From CAYWHE01 sp964458125 (GTDB lineage Bacteria; Bacteroidota; Bacteroidia; AKYH767-A; OLB10), in the NCBI GenBank assembly GCA_964458125.1, contig CAYWHE010000222.1, positions 1 to 6,709 of the forward strand: a stretch of DNA of 6,709 nt. Reading direction: 5' to 3'. The position numbers and the translations under genes were made by a program. Position 1 is the stretch's first letter. Each line of letters opens with the position of its first letter. The notes beneath the pieces are model-generated. The model saw only the letters and a program-made list of their open reading frames with translations, did not search any database and was not told where the DNA came from. This document shows positions 1 to 6,391 of the stretch, in pieces.

Positions 1-1554
1 TTAGATTTTTATTTCCTCTTCCGCTGCATTGAAAAAATGATACTCCATCAGGTGATAGGCATTGGACGGCTCCACCTTTAATTTCACCTTGTATTTGCGG
101 GCCCATTTCCAGCGCTGGGAGAAGATTCCGCGATTGAGGAAGGCTTCCAGGTAGGGATGCAAAATCAGTTTCAGCGACTTCTCATTCTGTTCCTGCACAA
201 AAAAGCGGATGTTATTTTCAATCTCGTCCATGATCAGGATGCTGGCCTTGATCTCACCGGTACCATCGCAGGCCGGGCATTTTTCAACCGTGATGATATT
301 GGTTTCGGGCCGCACCCGCTGGCGGGTCATCTGAACCAGTCCGAATTTACTCGGCGGCAGGATGGTATGTTTGGTCCGGTCTTTTTTCATCTCCGACTTC
401 AGGCAGTCGAAAAGTTGTTTCCGGTTTTCCGTAGTATGCAGATCAATGAAGTCGATAACGATGATGCCACCCATGTCGCGCAGGCGCAATTGCCGGGCAA
501 TTTCCCGTGCCGCATGGAGGTTTACCTGCAAGGCGTTGTGTTCCTGGTTGTCGTTGCCGGCATTTTTTCTTCCCCCGCTGTTCACATCAATGACGTGCAT
601 AGCTTCGGTATGTTCGATAATCAGGTAAGCCCCTCCCGGCAGGTTGACGGTTTTTCCGAACAGGGATTTGATTTGCTTGTCGATGCCGAAATGATCGAAA
701 ATGGGCACCTTGCCTTTTTGCAGTTTGACGATTTCCACCTGCTCGGGAGCAATGCTCCGGATATAGGTTTTAATCTCTTCGGCCAGCACCTGGTCATTCA
801 CATGTATGCTGTTGAAGTTGGGACTGAGCAGGTCGCGCAGGATAGTGGAGGTTCTGTTCAGTTCGCCCAGCACTTTTTGAGGGGGCTTAGCCGTTTTAAG
901 CAACTCATGACACAACTGCCATTTCTCCATCAGGTCCTGGATGTCCTTATCCAGTTCCGCCACTTTTTTCCCGCCGGCTACCGTGCGGACGATAATGCCG
1001 AAGTTTTTAGGCTTGATGCTAACGGCCAGGCGCTTCAGCCTGTTGCGTTCCTCCGCACTCTTGATTTTCTGGGAGATGGAAACCGTTTCGGAGAAGGGAA
1101 CCAGCACCACATACCTTCCGGCCAGTGACAATTCCGAGCTGATCCGGGGTCCTTTGGTGGAGATGGGCTCTTTGGCGATCTGGACCAGGATATTCAGGTT
1201 GGCGGTCAGTACCGATGAAATCTTGCCGGTCTTGATGATATCCTTTTCAAGGGGGAAGTTGTTCAGCAGGCTTGATTCCTGTTTCCCTTCGGTTGAAAAT
1301 TTGATATACTTTAAAAGCGATTTGAGCTGGGGGCCCAGGTCCAGGTAATGGAGGAAAGCATCTTTTTCATAACCGATGTCCACAAAGGCGGCATTCAGCC
1401 CGGGCATGATCTTTTTGATACGCCCTAAGTAAATGTCGCCAACAGAAAAATTGTTGTCTTTCTTCTCACTGTTTAACTCAACCAGCCGTTTCTCTTCGAG
1501 AAGGGCTATCTGTACTTCTTCGGGGGTTGAATTGATGATTAATTCACTGTTCAA
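1..1554 (-). CDS. rng: Ribonuclease G (RNase E/G family endoribonuclease)
   Basis: Single-strand-specific, Mg-dependent endoribonuclease of the RNase E/G family, cytoplasmic, acting in rRNA maturation and mRNA decay. At 517 residues it is RNase G-sized and lacks the long C-terminal scaffold of enterobacterial RNase E. Visible parts: an N-terminal stretch (1-35), an S1 RNA-binding domain from about 37 (VGDIYLGRIKKIMPGLNAAFVDIG), the KGPRISSELSLAGRYVVLVP block (134-153), the catalytic DNase I-like core with HVIDVNSGG (Asp323) and IIVIDFIDL (Asp368), and the zinc-link CPACDGTG (Cys426, Cys429). All expected catalytic and metal residues are present. The start codon is TTG: no ATG or GTG lies in frame between it and the upstream stop at 1633, and the first internal Met (residue 50) is inside the S1 domain. 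The stop is at the window edge, so the downstream context is unseen. It is the last visible gene of a minus-strand cluster behind a structured 236-nt leader. Confidence 0.97.
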   Translation of the reverse strand: MNSELIINSTPEEVQIALLEEKRLVELNSEKKDNNFSVGDIYLGRIKKIMPGLNAAFVDIGYEKDAFLHYLDLGPQLKSLLKYIKFSTEGKQESSLLNNFPLEKDIIKTGKISSVLTANLNILVQIAKEPISTKGPRISSELSLAGRYVVLVPFSETVSISQKIKSAEERNRLKRLAVSIKPKNFGIIVRTVAGGKKVAELDKDIQDLMEKWQLCHELLKTAKPPQKVLGELNRTSTILRDLLSPNFNSIHVNDQVLAEEIKTYIRSIAPEQVEIVKLQKGKVPIFDHFGIDKQIKSLFGKTVNLPGGAYLIIEHTEAMHVIDVNSGGRKNAGNDNQEHNALQVNLHAAREIARQLRLRDMGGIIVIDFIDLHTTENRKQLFDCLKSEMKKDRTKHTILPPSKFGLVQMTRQRVRPETNIITVEKCPACDGTGEIKASILIMDEIENNIRFFVQEQNEKSLKLILHPYLEAFLNRGIFSQRWKWARKYKVKLKVEPSNAYHLMEYHFFNAAEEEIKI

Positions 1555-1790
1555 ATTGAAAATTTTTTTTAATGCAAGAGCATGTGTGGCGTTACGGATA
1601 AACCGCAGCCCGGAAAGGGTGACGAATAAAAGTTATACGCAGGAAACAGGTAAAGGTTAGGGGAATTTACCTGGAAAAAATGAAATACCGGGAATCGGTT
1701 TACCGGCCCATCCGAAAGGTTTTTCAGAGAGAGCCGGTTCGATCCGGTTTACCGGGATTCCGTAATAGGATTGCGCAGGACTGCGCAGGC
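1555..1790 (-). promoter_or_regulatory. Structured leader between the small basic-protein gene and rng
   Basis: This gap of 236 nt has no credible gene but much symmetry. Arms CAGGTAAA (1647-1654) and TTTACCTG (1666-1673) form a perfect 8-bp stem with an 11-nt loop. GGAATC (1691-1696) pairs with GATTCC (1756-1761), and the stem can continue with interruptions through 1697-1706 against 1744-1753. CGGTTTACCGG occurs twice (1696-1706 and 1745-1755). TGCGCA (1772-1777 and 1782-1787) makes a 6-bp hairpin just after the upstream stop codon. A weak promoter-like box (TAACTTTT read on the minus strand, 1628-1635) lacks the final G of the consensus and a clear -33 element. RNase E in E. coli is autoregulated through its structured 5' leader; a comparable role here is inference only. 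Confidence 0.4.
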
Positions 1791-1880
1791 TTATTTTTTC
1801 TTATGCCTGTTTTTTCTGAGCCTTTTTTTACGCTTATGCGTGGCCATTTTATGCCTCTTTCTTTTTTTTCCGCTTGGCAT
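1791..1880 (-). CDS. 29-residue highly basic protein, probable small ribosomal protein (AURKAIP1/COX24, mS38/bS22-like)
   Basis: A complete ATG-to-TAA frame encodes 29 residues, starting MPSGKKRKRHKM and ending KNRHKKK. It has 11 Lys, 6 Arg, 3 His and no acidic residue. The pattern KRxxHKMxxHKRKKRLRKNR resembles the short C-terminal motif of mitochondrial mS38 (AURKAIP1/COX24) and the tiny actinobacterial ribosomal protein bS22 (KRRKRM...KHRKLLRKTR), which bind rRNA. From memory, near-identical short ORFs of this kind occur in many Bacteroidota, often near rng. A role as a ribosomal protein is therefore likely but inferred. The gene lies 51 nt below the TPR gene and 236 nt above rng on the same strand. 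No Shine-Dalgarno is visible, which is normal for the phylum. It is shorter than common gene-caller cut-offs. Alternative: an unrelated nucleic-acid-binding peptide. Confidence 0.78.
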   Translation of the reverse strand: MPSGKKRKRHKMATHKRKKRLRKNRHKKK

Positions 1881-1918
1881 GTTCTTACTGTTTTGTTAGA
1901 TTAACACTTATTTTTAAG

Positions 1919-1932
1919 GCAGGACTTCCTGC
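1919..1932 (-). other. Small hairpin at the end of the TPR gene
   Basis: GCAGGA (1919-1924) and TCCTGC (1927-1932) are perfect inverted arms around a 2-nt centre; with a realistic 4-nt loop this is a 5-bp stem. It begins within the TAG stop codon of the TPR gene. On the plus strand it is followed by TATTTTTT (1933-1940), so it has terminator shape for plus-strand transcripts, but no plus-strand gene lies upstream. On the minus strand no U-run follows, so read-through into the small basic-protein gene is plausible. It might be a 3'-end stabiliser or processing site, or may mean nothing. Confidence 0.35.
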
Positions 1933-2771
1933 TATTTTTTGATTTCCATTATATAGTTCTCCACCTGTTTCTTCATTTCTTCATCAGGAGAAACCTTCAA
2001 ATACTTTTCAAAATACCCTAATGCCTTTTCCTTGTCACCCATATTGAGGGAGGTCTCTCCCAGGTAAATCAACACCTCCACACGTTTCGGATTGATTTCA
2101 AGAACCTTGTTGAACCGCTCCATGGCCTTATCGTACTGGGTGGAGCGGACCGACAGAAATCCAAGGTTTAGCTGGGCATTCTCATGGTCAGGGTTTTCTT
2201 TTACGACTTCCCGAAGCAGCATAATGCCTTTCATGGGTTCCGCCGTTCCTTCGGCGTAACAAACCCCCAAATCGGTGCGGGCATCCAGGTTCTTCGGGTT
2301 TATGTCGATAACCCGCTGGTAGGCATGAATGGCCTTTTGCACCCAGGCTGTTTTTCCGGCAGAGTCCGATGCGGTTTTGTAGGCGTCAAAATACCGATAG
2401 GCGGCTTCGATATAGCTTCTTTCCGACTGGTCGGCTTCCGCCTTTTTTTCGTACCAGATGGCGGCGATGCCGGGTTGTTTCAACTCATCCCAGGCGCGGG
2501 CCAGGGAGTCGAAACCGGTAACCGGTAACTGGCCGGATTCTTTTAAGGCAGCTTCCAGCCTGTTGATCGCGGCAAGCTGGGCCGGCCGGTATTGTTTTTT
2601 AGTATTTTCAATGAACGATTCTACGCTGAAGGCCGTCCTGTTTTGATCAGCAGGTACTGATTCCATTCCGCCTTCCGGTTTTTTGTCCGGCGCTTTGGAA
2701 GGCATCAGGTACAGGGCAATGGACAGGGCAATAATGCCCGTAACCAGAATAACCCTGGCTTTAAGACCCAT
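1932..2771 (-). CDS. Membrane-anchored tetratricopeptide-repeat protein
   Basis: This 279-residue protein has a short positive N-terminus (MGLKAR) followed by a hydrophobic segment (about 7-23, VILVTGIIALSIALYLM) and a Lys/Pro/Glu-rich linker, so it is probably a signal-anchored protein with its bulk outside the cytoplasm. No lipobox Cys is seen. Residues 55-140 are helical without clear repeats. From about 145 onward come TPR units with the usual helix pairs and DINP/EINP-type turns: about 145-160 (partial), 162-195, 197-229 (NLGFLSVRSTQYDKAMERFNKVLEINP) and 231-263. TPRs serve as protein-protein scaffolds; the partner is unknown. The start ATG overlaps the HU stop by one base (TGATG), which suggests translational coupling and co-transcription with HU. 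The conserved pairing suggests an operon rather than a shared mechanism. Confidence 0.9.
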   Translation of the reverse strand: MGLKARVILVTGIIALSIALYLMPSKAPDKKPEGGMESVPADQNRTAFSVESFIENTKKQYRPAQLAAINRLEAALKESGQLPVTGFDSLARAWDELKQPGIAAIWYEKKAEADQSERSYIEAAYRYFDAYKTASDSAGKTAWVQKAIHAYQRVIDINPKNLDARTDLGVCYAEGTAEPMKGIMLLREVVKENPDHENAQLNLGFLSVRSTQYDKAMERFNKVLEINPKRVEVLIYLGETSLNMGDKEKALGYFEKYLKVSPDEEMKKQVENYIMEIKK

Positions 2772-3064
2772 CAGGCAGGCTTTTTAAAGGCGTTTTTTAC
2801 TTTTTCCGTAAACGTTTTGGCCGGTTTAAAGGCCGGGATAAAGTGTTCCGGAATGATGATCGTGGTATTCCGGGTGATGATTCTTCCGGTTTTTTCAGCC
2901 CTCCTTTTCACGATAAAACTGCCAAAGCCTCGCAAGTAGACATTTTGCTTATTGGCCAGGGAATTTTTAATCACCTTCATCATGGACTCCACCGTTTGCT
3001 GAACGACCATTTTCTCGATTCCAGTTTTGGTTGCCACCTCGGCAACTAATTCAGCTTTTGTCAT
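2771..3064 (-). CDS. HU/IHF-family histone-like DNA-binding protein
   Basis: A 97-residue nucleoid protein that should dimerise and bend DNA. The N-terminal helices (MTKAELVAEVATKTGIEK...VESMMKVIKNSL) are followed by the family signature RGFGSF (45-50) and the beta-arm (RAEKTGR, 55-61), then IPAFKPAKTF (76-85), which matches the conserved PAF...K region. Aligned without gaps to E. coli HU (RAERTGRNPQTGKEI), the arm-tip Asn-Pro is Ile-Ile here (62-63), so the proline that normally intercalates into DNA is absent. Such divergent arms are, as far as I recall, typical of a Bacteroidota HU subgroup found next to rng. The first ATG fits the family N-terminus and lies about 40 nt below a good promoter. 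It is the first gene of the minus-strand cluster and overlaps the TPR gene. Whether it is better named HU or IHF-beta-like cannot be decided here. Confidence 0.93.
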   Translation of the reverse strand: MTKAELVAEVATKTGIEKMVVQQTVESMMKVIKNSLANKQNVYLRGFGSFIVKRRAEKTGRIITRNTTIIIPEHFIPAFKPAKTFTEKVKNAFKKPA

Positions 3065-3107
3065 ATGTTTCTAATAAATTGGTTACTAATAATTTTAAAA
3101 CGGGGTG

Positions 3108-3138
3108 CAAACGTACTGATTTCCTTTAATATGACAAA
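3108..3138 (-). promoter_or_regulatory. Bacteroidota-type promoter for the HU cluster
   Basis: Read on the minus strand, TTTG (3135-3138) and TACGTTTG (3108-3115) are separated by 19 nt, an exact match to the -33 TTTG / -7 TAnnTTTG pattern used by the primary sigma factor of this phylum. Transcription would start near 3101-3104, giving an AU-rich 5' leader of roughly 40 nt before the HU ATG. Confidence 0.75.
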
Positions 3139-3311
3139 AAATTTAACCATTTATTGATAAAAATCATTAAAAAACCTCCTCATTTACAGCTATATGGCTG
3201 CCTGTACCGCCTTCCGCAGGGCCATGAATCATCCCTTTCGCATACCGTCCGGCAGGCTCACCATTTAAAAAAGGGGTGGTTTTGGCTGACTGCTGTTTAC
3301 AGATGGAAATA

Positions 3312-3343
3312 TTGTCATGATTTTCCCAAAGGCACTATCTTTG
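3312..3343 (+). promoter_or_regulatory. Bacteroidota-type promoter for htpG
   Basis: TTG (3312-3314) and TATCTTTG (3336-3343) lie 21 nt apart and fit the -33/-7 pattern. The start site should fall near 3347-3350, leaving a leader of about 18 nt that contains a run of nine A residues before ATG (3367), as expected where translation does not rely on Shine-Dalgarno pairing. Confidence 0.75.
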
Positions 3344-3366
3344 CCAGCCGCAAAAAAAAATAAAAC

Positions 3367-5181
3367 ATGCAATCAGGTAAAATCAACGTTCAAACCGAAA
3401 ACATTTTCCCCATCATTAAAAAATTTCTCTACTCGGATCATGAGATATTTTTTAGAGAACTGGTTTCCAATGCCGTGGATGCCACGCAAAAGTTAAAGAC
3501 ACTGACCTCCCTGGGCGAAAACAAGACCCCCATTGATGATCTGACCATTGAAATTACGGCAGACAAGGAAAAAAAGACCATCACCATAGCCGATAGGGGC
3601 ATAGGTATGACGGCAGAAGAGGTGGATAAATACATTAACCAGATTGCCTTCAGCGGGGCCGAAGAATTCGTCAATAAATACAAAAACGAAACAGCCTCCA
3701 ATCCACTGATCGGACATTTCGGACTGGGATTTTATTCAGCTTTTATGGTGGCCGGCAAGGTGGAGATCCTGACCCGTTCATACCTGCAGGAGAAAGCGGT
3801 GCACTGGGAATGCGACGGCAGTCCGGATTATGCATTGACGGAAGCTGAAAAGCCCGAAAGAGGAACCCTGATCACCCTGCATATAGCCGATGATTCAGCA
3901 GAATTTCTCGACAACTGGAAAATCAGCGGCCTGCTGTCCAAATATTGCAAGTTCCTGCCGGTGGAAATCAGGTTTGACGGTAAAATCATCAACAACACGA
4001 CTCCGGCCTGGACCAGGAAACCGGCCGACCTGAAAGAGGAAGATTACAAGGCTTTTTACCGTGAACTGTATCCGGTGGGTGATGATCCGCTGTTTAACAT
4101 TCACCTGAACGTGGATTATCCTTTTAACCTGACCGGCATTCTGTATTTTCCAAAACTTAAAAAGAACTTCGAATTCCAGAAGAATAAGATACAGTTATAC
4201 TGCAACCAGGTTTTTGTTACCGATTCCGTGGAGGGTATTGTACCGGAATTTCTCACCCTGCTGCATGGTGTACTCGATTCTCCCGACATACCCCTCAATG
4301 TGTCGAGGAGTTACCTGCAAAGTGACGGGAATGTAAAAAAGATCAGTTCCCACATTACCAAAAAGGTGGCAGATAAACTTGAGGTCCTGTTCAAGGAAAA
4401 CCGGGCTGATTTTGAATCGAAATGGGATGACATCGGCATGTTTATCCGGTACGGCATGCTCAGCGATGAGAAGTTTAATGAGCGGGCGGGAAGTTTTAGC
4501 CTGTTGAAGAATACGGAAAACAAGTACTTCACCCTGGATGAATACAAACTGCTGATTGGGCCGGCACAGGAAAACAAGGACAAGAAACTCGTTTACCTCT
4601 ATGCGAATAATGCCACGGAGCAGCATTCATTTATCGAAGCGGCCCGCAAACGGGGGTATGATGTATTACTGATGGACGGTGTACTGGACAGTCATTTCAT
4701 CAATCACCTGGAGCAAAAACTGGAGCATGTACAGTTTGTCCGTGTGGATGCAGAAACAGCGGATAAACTGATAGCCCGGGAAGAAACCCTGGGATCGGCC
4801 CTGACCGAGGAGCAGAAAAACATGCTGCAACCCATCATTGAGTCTGCCGTGCAAAAAGAACAATTCAAGGTTGTTTTTGAAAACATGCGTCCCGGAGACA
4901 TGCCGGTGGTGGTCACCCGTCCCGAGTTTATTCGCAGGATGAAGGACATGGCGGCCGTTGGAGGCGGGTATGATTTTATGGGAAACATGCCTGAGCAATA
5001 CCAGCTGATTGTAAACACCAATCATCCTTTGTTTGGCAAGATACTTTCTGAGACCGATGTTCAACGGCAGTCCGCGATGACCAGGCAGGCTACGGACCTG
5101 GCCCTGCTGGCCCAGAACCTGCTCAAAGGTGAGGCCCTCACGGGATTCATTGAAAACAGCCTGAAGCTGATGGAACAATAA
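3367..5181 (+). CDS. htpG: Molecular chaperone HtpG (bacterial Hsp90)
   Basis: ATP-dependent cytosolic homodimeric chaperone. At 604 residues it is close to the usual bacterial length (E. coli 624). The N-terminal GHKL ATPase domain has FFRELVSNAVDA (Glu31 as general base, Asn35 for Mg), DRGIGMT (76-82), IGHFGLGFYSAF (115-126, lid/glycine-rich loop) and GTLITLH (166-172). The middle domain contains YPFNLTGILYFP (251-262) and IPLNVSRSYLQ (308-318), whose Arg314 corresponds to the conserved arginine that contacts the ATP gamma-phosphate. The C-terminal dimerisation domain ends with VNTNHPLFGKI and a long helix. There is no MEEVD tail, as expected in bacteria. All key ATPase residues are intact. 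The start matches the family N-terminus. It has its own promoter and a terminator after the stop, so it is probably monocistronic, though read-through to ansA is possible. Confidence 0.98.
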   Translation: MQSGKINVQTENIFPIIKKFLYSDHEIFFRELVSNAVDATQKLKTLTSLGENKTPIDDLTIEITADKEKKTITIADRGIGMTAEEVDKYINQIAFSGAEEFVNKYKNETASNPLIGHFGLGFYSAFMVAGKVEILTRSYLQEKAVHWECDGSPDYALTEAEKPERGTLITLHIADDSAEFLDNWKISGLLSKYCKFLPVEIRFDGKIINNTTPAWTRKPADLKEEDYKAFYRELYPVGDDPLFNIHLNVDYPFNLTGILYFPKLKKNFEFQKNKIQLYCNQVFVTDSVEGIVPEFLTLLHGVLDSPDIPLNVSRSYLQSDGNVKKISSHITKKVADKLEVLFKENRADFESKWDDIGMFIRYGMLSDEKFNERAGSFSLLKNTENKYFTLDEYKLLIGPAQENKDKKLVYLYANNATEQHSFIEAARKRGYDVLLMDGVLDSHFINHLEQKLEHVQFVRVDAETADKLIAREETLGSALTEEQKNMLQPIIESAVQKEQFKVVFENMRPGDMPVVVTRPEFIRRMKDMAAVGGGYDFMGNMPEQYQLIVNTNHPLFGKILSETDVQRQSAMTRQATDLALLAQNLLKGEALTGFIENSLKLMEQ

Positions 5182-5230
5182 GCCTGTGTTGCCGGGTCGG
5201 CGGGACGCGACCTGGGACTGAGCGTTACCG

Positions 5231-5258
5231 GCAGGAGAATGATTTCCTCCGCTTTTTT
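5231..5258 (+). terminator. Rho-independent terminator of htpG
   Basis: GC-A-GGAG (5231-5237) pairs with CTCCGC (5247-5252) to form a 6-bp, mostly G-C stem with one bulged A and a 9-nt loop, followed immediately by six T (5253-5258). It lies 50 nt after the htpG stop. Its T-run directly abuts the presumed ansA promoter box. Confidence 0.6.
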
Positions 5259-5259
5259 A

Positions 5260-5267
5260 TACCTTTA
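5260..5267 (+). promoter_or_regulatory. Possible -7 promoter element of ansA
   Basis: TACCTTTA matches seven of eight positions of the pattern TAnnTTTG. I see no good -33 TTG at the correct distance. Transcription from it would begin about 5272-5276, at or next to the ansA ATG (5276), which implies a leaderless or nearly leaderless mRNA. Confidence 0.4.
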
Positions 5268-5275
5268 CCGCCTGT

Positions 5276-6298
5276 ATGACCAACATCCTCATCATCTATA
5301 CCGGGGGCACGATAGGCATGACCAATGATCCGGATACAGGGGTGTTGCGTCCTTTTGATTTCAGGCAGGTGGTCATGCATCTTCCCGAGCTGAAGAAGCT
5401 CCATTGTCACATCGACTTTCATTCGCTCAAACCCCTGCGCGATTCCTCAGACATGATGCCGGAGGTTTGGATTGAACTGGCAAACGTGGTTGGGACCCGG
5501 TATAAAAAATATGATGGATTCGTTATCCTTCATGGCACCGATACGATGGCCTATACGGCTTCAGCGCTCAGTTTCCTGTTTGAGAACCTGGCCAAGCCCG
5601 TTATTCTGACCGGTTCCCAGCTTCCATTTGGAGCGATACGAACCGATGCCAGGCGAAATCTCATCACGGCCGTTGAAATTGCCGGAGCGCAGGAAGACGG
5701 GAAGCCGCTGGTACCGGAGGTGAGCGTTTTTTTTAACAACCAGTTGTTCCGGGGCAACCGGGTGGAGAAATACACCTCTTCCCGTTTTGACGCATTTCAG
5801 TCGGGCAATTACCCGGCTTTGGCAGACTCCGGGGTGCACCTTGTTTTCAACCGGGAGCATATACAACCTTTGCCCAAAGGGCGATTCCGGGTCTATCAGC
5901 AGGTGGATACGGGTATTGCGCTGATCAAGCTGTATCCGGGTATCCAGTCTTCGTTTATGGAAGCCGTTATTTCGACGGGCGGCCTGAAGGCCATTGTGAT
6001 GGAGACCTACGGTTCGGGAAATGCGCCCACCGGGAGCTGGTTTTTAAGGAGTATCCGGAAGGCGGTGGACAAGGGCATCCTGTTGCTGAACGTTTCTCAA
6101 TGCAGCGGGGGCAGTGTGGAGATGGGTAAATACGAAACCAGCCTGCAATTGAAAAAGGCAGGTGTGATCAGCGGGTTTGACCTCACCACTGAAGCCGCAT
6201 TAACCAAACTGATGTTCCTGCTGGCCCAGGGACTTTCCGAAAAAGAGCTGAAAAAACAAATCAGCAGACCCCTGAGAGGGGAAATGTCCCCAACCTGA
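5276..6298 (+). CDS. ansA: Type I (cytoplasmic) L-asparaginase
   Basis: Hydrolyses L-asparagine to L-aspartate and ammonia. The 340 residues compare with 338 in E. coli AnsA. Visible motifs are YTGGTIGM (8-15; Thr12 is the nucleophile), LRDSSDM (54-60; substrate-binding Ser/Asp), HGTDTMAYTASALSF (86-100; Thr88-Asp89), KPVILTGSQLPFGAIRTDARRNL (107-129), RGNRVEKYTSSRFDAFQS (the conserved lysine region of the family), and DLTTEAALTKLMFLL near the C-terminus. The absence of a signal peptide and the RGNRxxK...FDAF block support the cytoplasmic type I enzyme over the periplasmic type II. The ATG matches the family N-terminus exactly, with no room for an upstream start in conserved sequence. It follows htpG in the same direction after 94 nt that contain a terminator and a weak promoter. 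A tRNA gene follows. Confidence 0.96.
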   Translation: MTNILIIYTGGTIGMTNDPDTGVLRPFDFRQVVMHLPELKKLHCHIDFHSLKPLRDSSDMMPEVWIELANVVGTRYKKYDGFVILHGTDTMAYTASALSFLFENLAKPVILTGSQLPFGAIRTDARRNLITAVEIAGAQEDGKPLVPEVSVFFNNQLFRGNRVEKYTSSRFDAFQSGNYPALADSGVHLVFNREHIQPLPKGRFRVYQQVDTGIALIKLYPGIQSSFMEAVISTGGLKAIVMETYGSGNAPTGSWFLRSIRKAVDKGILLLNVSQCSGGSVEMGKYETSLQLKKAGVISGFDLTTEAALTKLMFLLAQGLSEKELKKQISRPLRGEMSPT

Positions 6299-6311
6299 TT
6301 TTCCGGTTGGG
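6289..6311 (+). other. Stem-loop overlapping the ansA stop codon
   Basis: CCCAACC (6289-6295) and GGTTGGG (6305-6311) form a perfect 7-bp stem with a 9-nt loop that contains the TGA stop (6296-6298). No T-run follows, so it is not a standard intrinsic terminator. The right arm also contains the -33 TTG of the tRNA promoter. It may protect the ansA mRNA 3' end. Confidence 0.45.
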
Positions 6312-6336
6312 TCGTGAAGGAAATTTTATATATTTG
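6307..6336 (+). promoter_or_regulatory. Promoter of tRNA-Ser
   Basis: TTG (6307-6309) and TATATTTG (6329-6336) lie 19 nt apart and fit the Bacteroidota -33/-7 pattern exactly. Transcription would start near 6341-6343, giving a precursor 5' leader of about 50 nt to be removed by RNase P. Confidence 0.75.
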
Positions 6337-6391
6337 CATCCCTTTTCAGGAAAACGCGGAATATTCCTGGATTGGCTTTAAAAAAAATTCC

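Larger units (their letters stand above)
3065..3366. other. Divergent intergenic region between HU and htpG
   Basis: These 302 nt separate two divergent genes. The left third is AT-rich and holds the minus-strand HU promoter. The right end holds the plus-strand htpG promoter and an A-rich leader. The middle (about 3180-3300) shows no convincing RNA, operator or inverted repeat. A 69-codon plus-strand frame (3154-3363) spans it but includes the htpG promoter and has no family-like sequence, so I regard it as chance. I see no CIRCE-type heat-shock operator before htpG. Confidence 0.7.

Noticed and set aside
157..1128. Long plus-strand open frame (323 codons) opposite rng
   Set aside because: It is fully antisense to a strongly conserved RNase G, shows no recognisable motif and has a composition typical of a mirrored frame.
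1680..1904. Plus-strand 74-codon frame between rng and the TPR gene
   Set aside because: It is antisense to the small basic-protein gene and the structured leader, and its sequence is not family-like; the Phe-rich end is the complement of Lys/Arg codons.
3180..3300. Possible stem GCCTG/CAGGC in the HU-htpG gap
   Set aside because: Only five base pairs with a loop of about 50 nt; expected by chance.
3154..3363. Plus-strand 69-codon frame before htpG
   Set aside because: It covers the htpG promoter and leader, its final Lys codons are the A-run of the leader, and no motif is visible.
5182..5230. Possible small gene between htpG and ansA
   Set aside because: The GC-rich spacer is short and holds no frame with a plausible start and length.
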